64,000 bases of DNA from Streptomyces shenzhenensis (lineage in GTDB: Bacteria; Actinomycetota; Actinomycetes; Streptomycetales; Streptomycetaceae), in the NCBI RefSeq assembly GCF_003688995.1, contig NZ_PENI01000031.1, positions 53,722-117,721 of the forward strand, written 5' to 3'. Shown in pieces: positions 1 to 8,210 of the stretch. Within the stretch, counting starts at the first letter, position 1. Every line of letters begins with the position of its first letter. The notes beneath the pieces were generated by a model, which was not told the DNA's origin, made no database searches, and saw only the letters and a program-made list of their open reading frames with translations. Made by a program: the position numbers and the translations under genes.

Positions 1-119
1 AAGGTCTGGCCGAACCAGGCCGACCGCAGCCCGGCCGCCGCGGCCTCGCGGGCCAGTTCCACGGTGGCGTCGACCTGGTTGAGCGTGTCGGATGCGTTGA
101 GCGCTACTCCTACAGTCAT
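1..119 (-). CDS. Luciferase-like (LLM class) oxidoreductase, N-terminal fragment, runs off left edge
   Basis: The minus strand opens with ATG at 117-119 and stays open to the window edge, giving about 39 residues beginning MTVGVALNASDTLNQ and ending in AAGLRSAWFGQT. This is the first beta-strand and helix typical of F420- or FMN-dependent luciferase-like TIM-barrel oxidoreductases. Only the N-terminus is present, so cofactor and substrate cannot be read. It has the same orientation as the beta-branching genes and lies 140 bp downstream of the last of them, so it may belong to the same pathway; such monooxygenases occur in polyketide clusters. No strong ribosome binding site precedes the ATG. 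Confidence 0.6.
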   Translation of the reverse strand, partial: MTVGVALNASDTLNQVDATVELAREAAAAGLRSAWFGQT

Positions 120-259
120 GCCAGTCAGGACGGTCGGCGGCCGAACCCGCATTCCGGTCCGTGTGTGACAGCTTCTTGTCAGTCATGTGTACGGGGACGG
201 TTCCGGCGCCGACGATGGAGCCGGCGCTGCCCGTCGGCGGCCTCGCTCGCGGCGGCCCG

Positions 260-1051
260 TCACCGTGGATGCATGCCTCTCCACTGTTGTGCGTAGAGGC
301 GGGTGATGCGCGCACGAACTTCGGGGTTGCGGAGAGTCTCCTGAAGTCCGGCCAGTTCTTCTTCTTTCGTGTTGTCCGACGCTTGTCGGAGTGGCTTCGC
401 CATGCGGGATTTGAGCAGTTCGAGCGAACGACGTGGTGCGCGTGCTATGCGGAGGGCGGTGCGCCGGGCGGTTTCCTCGACCTGTGCAGCTGGGACCACG
501 CTGAGCCCCGGAACTCGTGCGTGAAGTTCCGCGCCGCGGTAGGGGCGTCCGGTGAACAGCATCTCGGTGCCAAGGAGATACCCCAGCTTTGTGGTGAGGA
601 GCTGTGCGGCTCCCATGGCCGGTACGAAGCCGTAGGACATGAAGTTGGCCGCGTAGCTGGCGTGTTGGTTCAGGACGGGCAGGTCGGTATAGAGGGCGAA
701 GAGGAATCCCCCGCCGACCGCAGGCCCGCTGACCGCACTGACCACCGGCAGGGGGCACATCAGAGGGCAGCGGATGAAGGAGAATGCGTCACTGATGGCG
801 GCCCCGTTCTCGGCAAGCAGTTCTTCGGGGGCTGCTCCCGCGCAGAAGGCCGTCGGTAGGCCCGTCACCAGGACCACGCGTGTTCGCGGGAAGCGCGTGG
901 CCTCGTAGAAGGCGTGCTCGGCGGCTGCTTGGAAGGGCGGGACCATGCGGTTGTGGTTGTCATGGTCGAGGAGCCGAATCTCCGCCAAGGGAGGAGTCAG
1001 CCACAGTTCGACGCCGGCCTCGGCGAACACGCGGGCGGATGGGGAGGTCAA
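260..1051 (-). CDS. Enoyl-CoA hydratase/isomerase family, ECH2 (PksI-like) of a beta-branching cassette
   Basis: About 263 residues of crotonase fold. The oxyanion-hole region reads FCAGAAPEELL and SGPAVGGGFLFAL, followed by FMSYGFVPAMGAAQLLTTKLG-type sequence that resembles PksI-class ECH2 enzymes, which decarboxylate the 3-methylglutaconyl-ACP formed by ECH1 to leave a beta-methyl branch. The start chosen is TTG at 1049-1051, overlapping the TGA of the upstream ECH1 gene, with AAGGTG just before it; a much longer open frame continues upstream but lies inside ECH1. The order HMGS-ECH1-ECH2 supports the role. Assignment as ECH2 rather than ECH1 rests on position and family resemblance. Confidence 0.8.
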   Translation of the reverse strand: MTSPSARVFAEAGVELWLTPPLAEIRLLDHDNHNRMVPPFQAAAEHAFYEATRFPRTRVVLVTGLPTAFCAGAAPEELLAENGAAISDAFSFIRCPLMCPLPVVSAVSGPAVGGGFLFALYTDLPVLNQHASYAANFMSYGFVPAMGAAQLLTTKLGYLLGTEMLFTGRPYRGAELHARVPGLSVVPAAQVEETARRTALRIARAPRRSLELLKSRMAKPLRQASDNTKEEELAGLQETLRNPEVRARITRLYAQQWRGMHPR

Positions 1052-1815
1052 CGGAGCACCTTCAGCCTGCGGAAAAGCGCCAGGCGGTGCTGCGTCGCGG
1101 GGTCGGCGAACCGCTCCCGCAAGGCTACTGTGTCCGCCCCGGCGGGCTGTGCCTCCGGCGGGTAGAGCGTGGAGTGGTAGCGCTTGAGTGCTTGGACGGC
1201 GGCCGGGTCGGTACGGCCGATCGTTCTCAGCAGAAGCCGCAGGGCGGCTGGTACGTCCTCGCAGTGTGCGTCGGCCAGGCCGGCCGTCACGGCCTCCTCG
1301 GCGTCCAGTTCGACGGCGGTGAGCGCCATGGCAAGGGCACGGTGTGGGCCGGTTCGGTGGGCGATCACCGGCATGACGATCGCCGGGATCAGTCCCAGAA
1401 GTGTCTCGGTGAGCGTGAATGTACCGCCAGGGCCGACGAGCACTTGGTCGCAGGCGGCGGCGAGACCGACGCCGCCGCCGTACGCCGCGCCCTCCACCAG
1501 CGCCACGGTGACCAGCGGCGAACGTGCCAGCCTCGCGAACAGGACACGGGGGAGCGGCTCGCCGTGCTCCAGCCATTCCGGTGTCGCCGCTTGGCTCAGG
1601 GCGAGGCCGGAGCAAAAGCCGTCGGCGGCGGAGGCGATCACGACCGTGCGGCAGCCGGCTGTCGACTCCGCCTGGTCCAGTGCTTCCAACAGCGCTGTCA
1701 TCAGTTCGGTCGTGAGCGCGTTGCCGTTGTCAGGGCTGTTGAGGAGGATGCGCACCCAGCCGGACGCCGGCTGCTCCAACACCACCGGTGGGTCAGTGCG
1801 GTGCGTCGCGGTCAT
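1048..1815 (-). CDS. Enoyl-CoA hydratase family, ECH1 (PksH-like) dehydratase of a beta-branching cassette
   Basis: 255 residues, crotonase fold. The first oxyanion loop is FCSGLAL and the second is EGAAYGGGVGLAAACD, followed by FTLTETLLGLIPAIVMP, closely like the PksH/CurE type that dehydrates HMG-ACP to 3-methylglutaconyl-ACP. The ATG at 1813-1815 overlaps the stop of the HMG synthase homologue (ATGA), and the gene overlaps ECH2 at its own end, so the three are probably translationally coupled. Length is normal for the family. The acyl carrier protein substrate is probably one of the two discrete ACPs upstream. Confidence 0.85.
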   Translation of the reverse strand: MTATHRTDPPVVLEQPASGWVRILLNSPDNGNALTTELMTALLEALDQAESTAGCRTVVIASAADGFCSGLALSQAATPEWLEHGEPLPRVLFARLARSPLVTVALVEGAAYGGGVGLAAACDQVLVGPGGTFTLTETLLGLIPAIVMPVIAHRTGPHRALAMALTAVELDAEEAVTAGLADAHCEDVPAALRLLLRTIGRTDPAAVQALKRYHSTLYPPEAQPAGADTVALRERFADPATQHRLALFRRLKVLR

Positions 1816-3071
1816 ACGAGCTCCTTGACCATCGCGTAGTCGCGTCGGTGCGCGTGGATTCCGGAGAGCATCAGCAGTTCCCCGCGGCGCGTCCCCGCCA
1901 GGGCCAGCTCGCGCAGCGCGGTGAGGTCGGGGGTGTAGTCCCGCACTCCGGAACGGGGCGTCTGCGCCGCGTCAGCGACCTTGTCGTACCGGGCCTGGTC
2001 GAGGAGGGTGCGTGCTTCCAGCACAGCATGGGCTCCGCCTTCCGGCGCGGGTTCCCCCGTACCGGGGCCGAGTACCGCGTCACAGAATTCAGCGGCGCAT
2101 CCCGAGCCGTAGGAGAAGATCCCCACTCGCTGTCCCGGAAATGCCCTGCCGCTTTCCAGGAGACTCATGAGCGCCAGCAGGGTGGTACCGGCGTAGAGGT
2201 TCGCGCTCAGCGCGGGATAGCGGACGGAGGGTTCGATCCGGGCGTCGAAGTCCTGCGCCACCACCTGGGGGGAGCGGTGCCCGAAGGAGCGGAGCAGTGC
2301 GCGGTGCGCTCCCCTGACCGCCCCCGGGAAAGGAGTGTGGAACACCAGATGGTCGACAGCGGTCATGAAGTCGGCGCCGCCGCACCGCTCGGCATAGTCC
2401 CGGAAGGCGCCCTTGAGGCACTCGACATAGGAGAGCAGCGAGGCGTCCGGGTCCAGAAGGTGTTCCGCGGGGCTCGGCACACGGAGGTCGGAGACATCGA
2501 AGCAGTGGTATCCGGAGGTTCCGGGCTCCAGAGCGAGCAGCCGCGGCTCGGGCCCCACCAGGGCGGCAACAGCTCCTGCTCCGGTAGAGAGTTCCTCGAA
2601 CGTGTGCCGGATCGGTGGTGGCACGTCGACCCCGATGACCAGCGCTCTGGCCCCCGGCCTGCGGGAGCGCGGCAGTTGGGACGTGGCGAACTGGATCCCG
2701 GCGAAGCCCGCGTAGCACGCTTGCTTCACCTCGATGAAGCGGCAGCGGCGGGAGAGCCCGAGCAGCGCGTGTACCCAACTGGCCAGGGATTTTGAATAGT
2801 CCACGCCCGACTCGGTGCCCACGATGAGAAGTTCGATGTCCTGTGTCCCGTCGGGGCCCAGCCGGTCCAGCAGCGGACGGGCGGCGTTCACGGCGTAGCT
2901 CACGGCGTCTTCACAGGGCAGCGCGACAGTCTTGCGCAGCACTTCCAGCCGCGCGGCGCGCACCGCATCGAACTGCCTGGCCGCGGCGGTCTCCTGTACG
3001 TCCACACAGGCGATGCCGCAGTAGGCATGGAGATCGTCGATACCCCATCGATGTGCTGTCCGCGACTTCAT
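1812..3071 (-). CDS. Hydroxymethylglutaryl-CoA synthase homologue (HMGS, PksG-like) for polyketide beta-branching
   Basis: 419 residues of the HMGS/thiolase fold. The catalytic Cys is in KQACYAGFAG (about residue 119), the His in VFHTPFPGAV, and a C-terminal GSGCAAEF glycine-rich loop is present. In cassettes of this kind the enzyme condenses acetyl-ACP with the beta-keto group of an ACP-bound polyketide, making an HMG-like intermediate. It overlaps the upstream KS0 gene and the downstream ECH1 gene by ATGA. The immediate company of KS0, ACP and two ECH genes argues against a role in isoprenoid biosynthesis, where HMGS pairs with HMG-CoA reductase. Confidence 0.9.
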   Translation of the reverse strand: MKSRTAHRWGIDDLHAYCGIACVDVQETAAARQFDAVRAARLEVLRKTVALPCEDAVSYAVNAARPLLDRLGPDGTQDIELLIVGTESGVDYSKSLASWVHALLGLSRRCRFIEVKQACYAGFAGIQFATSQLPRSRRPGARALVIGVDVPPPIRHTFEELSTGAGAVAALVGPEPRLLALEPGTSGYHCFDVSDLRVPSPAEHLLDPDASLLSYVECLKGAFRDYAERCGGADFMTAVDHLVFHTPFPGAVRGAHRALLRSFGHRSPQVVAQDFDARIEPSVRYPALSANLYAGTTLLALMSLLESGRAFPGQRVGIFSYGSGCAAEFCDAVLGPGTGEPAPEGGAHAVLEARTLLDQARYDKVADAAQTPRSGVRDYTPDLTALRELALAGTRRGELLMLSGIHAHRRDYAMVKELV

Positions 3072-4357
3072 GAGTGCTTCTTCCCGGTCGCCCTGCCGAG
3101 CACCACAGAGGAGTTGATGCCGCTGAAGGCGAAGCTGTTGCTCATCGCCGTACGGAGGGGAAGCAGTGCCGGCTCCCGGCCCGTGAACCGTGGCCCGGGC
3201 CGCACGGGGCGCCGCAGCCAGGGGCTGGCATGGCAGTATCCTCCGTTGAGCTGTAGCAAGGTCGCCACGGCTTCCAGCAGCCCGGCGGCCGAGAGGCAGT
3301 GGCCGATCAAGCCCTTGGTGGAGTTGGTCCAGGGCGATTCGGAGTCTCCGAAGACGGTGTGCAGCGCGCGGCTTTCGACCTCGTCGCCGAGAACCGATCC
3401 GGTGCCGTGTGCGTTGACGTAGTCGATGTTCTCCGGAGCGAGGCGCGCGGAGGCGAGAGCGAGACGCATCGCGGTGCACTGCCCCTCCACGTCCGGTGCG
3501 GTGCCCCTACGGCCGTCCAAGTACTGCCCGTGGCCGAGGACGTATCCCAACGGGGCAGGGGCGTGGGCCCGGCTGTGTTCTCTCGGAGCTTCCAGCACGA
3601 CGGCTGCCGCGCCGCAGCCGTACGCGAAGCCGCTCCGATCGGCGTCGAAGGGACGGCAGGCCGCCTCCGGTGTCGCGTCCCCGACCGCGGCCAGCGCGCC
3701 GCTGAGCCGCAGGGCCGCGATTTCGACCGGTGAGAGATCCGTCGCCGGAGCGACCACCAGACAATGCTCGGTGAAGCCAGCCTCGATCAGCCGGACCCCT
3801 TGGATCAGTGCCGTTGTGCCCGAGGCGGAGGCGCTTCCTACGGTCCAGCCCTCCGCGTGCGCCCCGACCGCCTCGCTCACCGCTCCCACCGTGTCGGTGT
3901 CCAAGCAGTCGAGGAGGTGACGGGCACGCACTGTACGGACGTCCCGGTTGTACTCGAGCACGGCTGCCGCATGGTGTGCCAGGGACAGGTTGTTGCCGGC
4001 GACGAGCAGTATCAGGTTTGCCCGCTCTCTCGGAGTAAGTCTCGCCGCTCTCACCGCCGCCATCGCGACGCAGGCGGCGGTGCGCACCGGGAGAGTGGCA
4101 CGGGCGGCTGCCCGGCGCAGTCGTCGACGGGCGTCCTCGGCGTCCGCCAGGTGCCGCTCCGCCCATTGCCTCACGTCGAACCCGTTGAGGTTGCTGGACG
4201 GGATCTCTTCAGCGCTCCGTGGGTCGGGGCACCCGGCCACCAAGGCGGAGCGTCCTGCGCGCAGGAACTCGTCGTACTCCTTCAGGGTCTCGGCCGCCGA
4301 GTGCAGCACCGCAGCCGAGACGACCACCGCGCGTGCCCGTGTGTCGATGCTGTTCAT
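3068..4357 (-). CDS. Decarboxylating ketosynthase-like protein (KS0/PksF type), Cys replaced by Ser
   Basis: 429 residues of the KAS fold. The loop that normally carries the acyl-accepting Cys reads TVGSASASGTTAL, with no Cys, whereas NAHGTGS and STKGLIGH preserve the two catalytic-His regions and the Lys. Such KS0/KSQ-like proteins decarboxylate malonyl-ACP to acetyl-ACP, which supplies the HMG synthase homologue. The ATG at 4355-4357 overlaps the stop of the first ACP gene, and the gene overlaps the HMGS gene downstream. Which carrier it acts on is inferred from adjacency. Confidence 0.87.
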   Translation of the reverse strand: MNSIDTRARAVVVSAAVLHSAAETLKEYDEFLRAGRSALVAGCPDPRSAEEIPSSNLNGFDVRQWAERHLADAEDARRRLRRAAARATLPVRTAACVAMAAVRAARLTPRERANLILLVAGNNLSLAHHAAAVLEYNRDVRTVRARHLLDCLDTDTVGAVSEAVGAHAEGWTVGSASASGTTALIQGVRLIEAGFTEHCLVVAPATDLSPVEIAALRLSGALAAVGDATPEAACRPFDADRSGFAYGCGAAAVVLEAPREHSRAHAPAPLGYVLGHGQYLDGRRGTAPDVEGQCTAMRLALASARLAPENIDYVNAHGTGSVLGDEVESRALHTVFGDSESPWTNSTKGLIGHCLSAAGLLEAVATLLQLNGGYCHASPWLRRPVRPGPRFTGREPALLPLRTAMSNSFAFSGINSSVVLGRATGKKHS

Positions 4358-4602
4358 CGGGGCTCGGACGAGTCGCTCAGCAGATCGGCAAGAGAGGCGA
4401 GACCTCGGTTTGGGCTCAGGCTTTCCACCGGAAAGCGGACCCCGAGTTCTTCCTGGAGCCCGAAGAGAATGTCGAGCCTGTCGAGTGACGTGGCGCCGAG
4501 TTCCTCCAGGTTTCGTTCGGGGAGAAGCTCGTCCGCCTCCAGATCAGGAAGGGTCTCAAGGATGTTCCGGTGGAGCGCGGCGAGAACGTCATCACGTGTC
4601 AT
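4354..4602 (-). CDS. Discrete acyl carrier protein (probable donor ACP of beta-branching)
   Basis: 82 residues, the usual size of a free ACP. The predicted phosphopantetheine site is the Ser of ELGATSLDRLDILF, an ATSLD variant of the common DSLD. It is placed directly before KS0 with an ATGA overlap, the usual location of the donor ACP loaded with malonate and decarboxylated to acetyl-ACP. A second ACP gene lies 30 bp upstream. GGAG-like sequence (AGGAATCCCCG region) precedes the ATG. Donor versus acceptor role is inferred only. Confidence 0.85.
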   Translation of the reverse strand: MTRDDVLAALHRNILETLPDLEADELLPERNLEELGATSLDRLDILFGLQEELGVRFPVESLSPNRGLASLADLLSDSSEPR

Positions 4603-4632
4603 CGGGGATTCCTCCTGGTGCAGCTTGCGGGG

Positions 4633-4914
4633 TCAGGCTGTCCGGTCGGTGGCGGCGTCGATCCGGCCCCGGAGGTATGCGGCGAGGACACTGATGTACG
4701 GGTGGGTGTGCACCACTCCGGCTTCCTCGTCGAGTCCGTACTCCTCGTTGATCGCCGCGATCAGCTCGACAGCGAGCACGGAGTCGAGGCCGAGGTCGGT
4801 GAACGCATGGTCGTCACCGACTTCCTCGGAGCGGCAGTAGAGCAGCTCGGCGATCCGTGTCCGCAGATTCTCGCGCAGCTCGGAGGTGTCGCTCGGCGTC
4901 ACATCGGTGGTCAT
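4633..4914 (-). CDS. Discrete acyl carrier protein (second)
   Basis: 93 residues with the phosphopantetheine site in TDLGLDSVLAVELI and a flexible N-terminal tail. It differs markedly from the neighbouring 82-residue ACP, so this is not a recent tandem duplication. The ATG overlaps the stop of the free-standing ketosynthase gene (ATGA), so this ACP may be the partner of that ketosynthase, or the acceptor carrying the beta-keto intermediate for HMGS. These two possibilities cannot be separated from sequence. Confidence 0.85.
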   Translation of the reverse strand: MTTDVTPSDTSELRENLRTRIAELLYCRSEEVGDDHAFTDLGLDSVLAVELIAAINEEYGLDEEAGVVHTHPYISVLAAYLRGRIDAATDRTA

Positions 4915-6749
4915 GTGTGTACTGCTCCTACTCGGTTCTTCCCTGTTTCACGGGGGTGTGGGGGGACGTCTGTGTCGAACCAGTGCGGTGCGTGGTCGAA
5001 CGGGTAGGGCGTATCGAGCGCGACACGGGGTGGCCGGACGGTGCCGGGCCATGCCTTCTCCCAGTAGGGCGTGCCGCCTTCGAGCCAGCGGACCGCGGCG
5101 TCGTGGCGCGCGCCACCGTCGCCGGCCCGCAGGTCGTTCAGCACCGCTGGTGCCACGGGAGAGCCGGGGAGGGCCAGGAGAGGGTGAGGCCGGTTCTCCG
5201 CCAGGGCCGTCAGCGCCGCGCGGAGCTCGGGCAGGGCATCGGCGACGATGAGCGCACGGACCGGATGGGCGGTGCGCCCGTGTTGCAACGTCCAGGACAC
5301 GGACACCAGCGCGGGCGGGGCGGGCGTGCCGAGTCTTCGTTCCAGCCGGCCCGCGATCAGGCGGAGGGCTTGCTCCGTCCGCCCGGACAGAGGGAAGACG
5401 AGTGGACCGGCGGGGACTTCCCATTCCAAGGAACGGCTTTGCGGTGCCTCCTCCAGGATCACGTGTGCGTTGCTGCCGCCCAGTCCGAAGGAGTTCACGC
5501 CGACACGGCGCGCCGCCCCCGTGGCGGTGGCAGGCCAGGGCACCGGATGGTCTGCCAGTGCGACTGGCCCGTCGTCGACGAGCCCAGGCTGGATTTCGTC
5601 CAGCCCCGGGATCGCCGGAATGAGGCCGTGCTCCAGCGAGAGCACAGCTTTCACCACACCCAGGAGTCCGGCAGCGGCCTCCAGGTGGCCGACGTTGGCC
5701 TTGGCGGTGCCGACCCAGATCTTTCCTCCGGGGCCGCCCGCCCGCACAGACGCACTCTCCCGGTCCTCGGCCAGCGCACGGCGCAGACCGGCGACCTCAA
5801 CGGCGTCCCCGGCGGTGCCCGTGCCGTGTGCCTCCAGATGTCCCAGCGCCGCCACGGGGATGCCGGCGGTCCGGGCGGCACGACATATGAGTCGTGCCTG
5901 TGAGTCCGCGTCCGTGCCGGTGAGACCGCCCGCACGGCCGTCGTGAGCCGTTGCGGAGGCCAGGATGAGCGCTCGCACCGGATCGCCGTCGCGCAGTGCC
6001 TCGGGCAGCGGTTTCAGCAGAAGGCAAACCCCGCCTTCCCCTCGTACATAGCCGTCGTGGCGAGAACTGAACGGCGTGGAGCGCCCCGTGGGAGAAAGTG
6101 CCCCTCCTCGGAAAGCGGCGCTCGGGTAGAAGCCGTCGCAGAGCGTGCTCGCGGCGCTGACCATGGCAAGCGGGAACTCCCCGGCCCGCAGTCCGCTGAC
6201 GGCCAGCGCCAGCGCCGACATTCCCGCAGAGCATCCGGTGTCAAGAGTGAGACTCGGCCCCTTCCAGTCGAAGTGGTAGGAGACGCGGTTGGCGAGATAG
6301 GTCACCAGGGTCCCTGTGAGTGCGGCGCCGTCCACCCGTCCCGACCGGATCATGCGGTCCCGGTATTCCGAAGCGAACGAGCCGGTGAACACGGCGACCG
6401 GCGCTCCCTCGAGCTGCCGGGGATTCACCCCGGCGTCTTCGAGAGCATGCCAGGCGAGTTCGAGCAGGATGCGCTGCTGCGGATCCGCCCAGGCGGCCGC
6501 CCGCCGGGAGATCTTGAAGAACGACGCGTCGAAACCGGCGAGGTCTTCGAGTAACCCCGCGCGGGCTTCCGCCACGGTCACCCGGCCCGGGTCGAGTCCG
6601 TCCCATCGCCCCTCAGGAACCGTCCCGATCGCTCGGGCACCGCCGGCGAAGAGCCCCCACAGCTCGGTGAGATCATCCGCACCGGCGGTCCGGCAGGCCA
6701 TCCCGATCACCGCGACCGGCACAGGCGGGTCAGTGGACGCGCGTTTCAT
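4911..6749 (-). CDS. Free-standing modular-type ketosynthase with C-terminal linker, no AT
   Basis: 612 residues. Residues 1 to about 430 are a modular PKS ketosynthase: VIGMACR at the N-terminus, active-site Cys about residue 173 in DTGCSAGMSAL, EAHGTGTAGD, and KANVGHLEAAAG. The remaining 180 residues resemble the linker found after KS domains in trans-AT synthases and end with a W..PF..HAPHWF pattern; no AT GHSxG is present. The ATG at 6747-6749 has AGGGGA before it; the in-frame GTG 15 bp upstream is less likely. As a single KS with neighbouring ACPs it could extend or initiate the chain that the HMGS cassette branches. Confidence 0.85.
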   Translation of the reverse strand: MKRASTDPPVPVAVIGMACRTAGADDLTELWGLFAGGARAIGTVPEGRWDGLDPGRVTVAEARAGLLEDLAGFDASFFKISRRAAAWADPQQRILLELAWHALEDAGVNPRQLEGAPVAVFTGSFASEYRDRMIRSGRVDGAALTGTLVTYLANRVSYHFDWKGPSLTLDTGCSAGMSALALAVSGLRAGEFPLAMVSAASTLCDGFYPSAAFRGGALSPTGRSTPFSSRHDGYVRGEGGVCLLLKPLPEALRDGDPVRALILASATAHDGRAGGLTGTDADSQARLICRAARTAGIPVAALGHLEAHGTGTAGDAVEVAGLRRALAEDRESASVRAGGPGGKIWVGTAKANVGHLEAAAGLLGVVKAVLSLEHGLIPAIPGLDEIQPGLVDDGPVALADHPVPWPATATGAARRVGVNSFGLGGSNAHVILEEAPQSRSLEWEVPAGPLVFPLSGRTEQALRLIAGRLERRLGTPAPPALVSVSWTLQHGRTAHPVRALIVADALPELRAALTALAENRPHPLLALPGSPVAPAVLNDLRAGDGGARHDAAVRWLEGGTPYWEKAWPGTVRPPRVALDTPYPFDHAPHWFDTDVPPHPRETGKNRVGAVHT

Positions 6750-6776
6750 GGTGGTTCCCCTCACCGTGCAAGCACC

Positions 6777-7667
6777 TCAGAAGACGGCTTCGGCGAAGAC
6801 GATGGAGCCGGTCGGATCTCGGTGCTGAACCAGTCTTTGCATCCCCTCGATCCCCTCGAAGAGGCGCTCCATGTCGTTCTCGTCCCGCTTCACGAGGGGC
6901 CATTCCATGACCGCTTCCAGGTAAGCGGTATCGGGGAATGTCCGTGTGACATTCGGGATGAGAATCCGGCCACCGGGCTCCAGTGACGCCTTGATCGCCC
7001 GGATCAGGTCCTTCGCCGTCCGCTCCGCGAGATAGTCGAAGAGCCCGGCTCCGGAAACGAAGTGCACCCGGTGCGGAAGGCACCCGGCCGTCAGGAGATC
7101 CCGTACGGATGCCTGCACGGCCACCACCCCGGGTTGCGCACCCGCGACTGCCAAGGACTCGGTGTCCTGGTCGATCGCGTAATAGCGCCGCATACGCCCC
7201 GAGGCCAGGGCCGGGTGACCTACCGTCTCCCGTGTGTGCCCTGCTCCTACCGCCGCGCCGATGGCGCCGTCGAAATCCTCGGACACCTCCTGCATGAGTC
7301 GTCTGACCTGCTCCAGCCGGTACCTCGCCGCGCTGAACACATCGATCTCGTACGACGCCCGGTAGAGGGCCTGCACGCTCGGATCCTGCTCCTGAGGGAC
7401 CGGTCCCTCGTACGTGCCGTAGATCAGATCCATGATCACGGCGTCCCCCGGATATCCCCGAGGCTTGCGAAAGGCCCTGCCGGTCAGGGGGCACTCCTGA
7501 AGCAGCCTCCACACCGGGTGCTCTCGCAGTTGCTCGCACACCCTGCGCCACTCGCCCGGACTCAATTCGGCCCGGGACTCCCGAAGCCGGTCACGCAGGC
7601 TCCGCATCCCAGCCTGGGTATCGTGATTCCGTAAAGTGTCATACGTTTCATCCAGCTGTTCCAGCAC
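6777..7667 (-). CDS. Class I SAM-dependent methyltransferase-like protein
   Basis: 296 residues, GTG start at 7665-7667 with GGAG 6 bases upstream. The N-terminal half has a RGYPGDAVIMDLIYGTYEG segment reminiscent of the family annotated as 3-hydroxypalmitic acid methyl ester biosynthesis proteins. The Rossmann part includes IGAAVGAGHT, an acidic YAIDQDTESL strand end, and SLEPGGRILIPN before the last strands. Methyl acceptor is unknown; an O-methyl or methyl ester transfer to the polyketide or a shunt fatty acid is plausible. It is the first gene of the minus-strand cassette, 27 bp before the KS, so the cassette promoter should lie upstream of 7668. Confidence 0.75.
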   Translation of the reverse strand: MLEQLDETYDTLRNHDTQAGMRSLRDRLRESRAELSPGEWRRVCEQLREHPVWRLLQECPLTGRAFRKPRGYPGDAVIMDLIYGTYEGPVPQEQDPSVQALYRASYEIDVFSAARYRLEQVRRLMQEVSEDFDGAIGAAVGAGHTRETVGHPALASGRMRRYYAIDQDTESLAVAGAQPGVVAVQASVRDLLTAGCLPHRVHFVSGAGLFDYLAERTAKDLIRAIKASLEPGGRILIPNVTRTFPDTAYLEAVMEWPLVKRDENDMERLFEGIEGMQRLVQHRDPTGSIVFAEAVF

Positions 7668-8210
7668 TGTGTTCTCCGTTTTCCTGAAGTGTGGCCGCTG
7701 CCGACTCCGGTGCCGGGAAAGTCTGCCCTTTCCTCACTTCGCTACCGCACCGCGAGCAACACATGCTTCACCCCATATGAAGGCACGCTGGAAAAATTGG
7801 TCTCGGCATGGTCGAAGCAGGAGCGCAGCCCGCTCGCCTTGCCGAACTCGGGAGGGCGAACGGGACACATGAAGCAGTACAGCATCTCGACCCCGGGCTT
7901 CGGCTACCTTCACGGGCGGGCAATCGGTGCACTGCGTGCAACCTTGTGCGCTTGTGCGAGTACGCGCTTGCGGGCTCGGCTTCCCCGAGCCGGATGGTGT
8001 ACGGAGAGCCCTTGGCATCGCCGTTTCGCTCGCCGCGATCGACCGGATTCGGCCTGCCTGGCGCCGAGTTCGTCCACCGACGCCGCGGAGCGGTCCCATA
8101 GCCCTGCTGGCGGGAGCCGAACGGCGGCAGCGACGGGGCGATCAGCTCCCACAGACTGTCAGGAACCGGTTGTGAGCTCGGTCTCGTCCATGTGGTCGCA
8201 CCACGCGGAT
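7668..8210. other. Intergenic region with probable cassette promoter
   Basis: 543 bp between the methyltransferase start and the end of the regulator gene. No complete gene is supported. The part nearest the methyltransferase (about 7680-7800) is less GC-rich than the surroundings and is the natural place for the minus-strand cassette promoter, although I cannot identify -10/-35 boxes with confidence. The distal part holds a short transposase-like scrap described separately. Confidence 0.4.
8072..8174 (-). pseudogene. IS5-family transposase N-terminal scrap
   Basis: On the minus strand one frame reads VPDSLWELIAPSLPPFG followed by RQQGYGTAP, the pattern of the extreme N-terminus of many Streptomyces IS5-type transposases (VPDxLWE..xPLLP). 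There is no usable start and the frame has no continuation of the family downstream. It is therefore a short relic at best, and chance similarity is not excluded. Confidence 0.35.

Noticed and set aside
260..1615. 451-residue version of the ECH2 gene
   Set aside because: The upstream part overlaps ECH1 in another frame; the TTG overlapping the ECH1 stop gives normal crotonase length.
1812..3071. Mevalonate-pathway HMG-CoA synthase
   Set aside because: No HMG-CoA reductase, mevalonate kinase or IPP isomerase nearby; KS0, ACP and ECH neighbours fit polyketide beta-branching.
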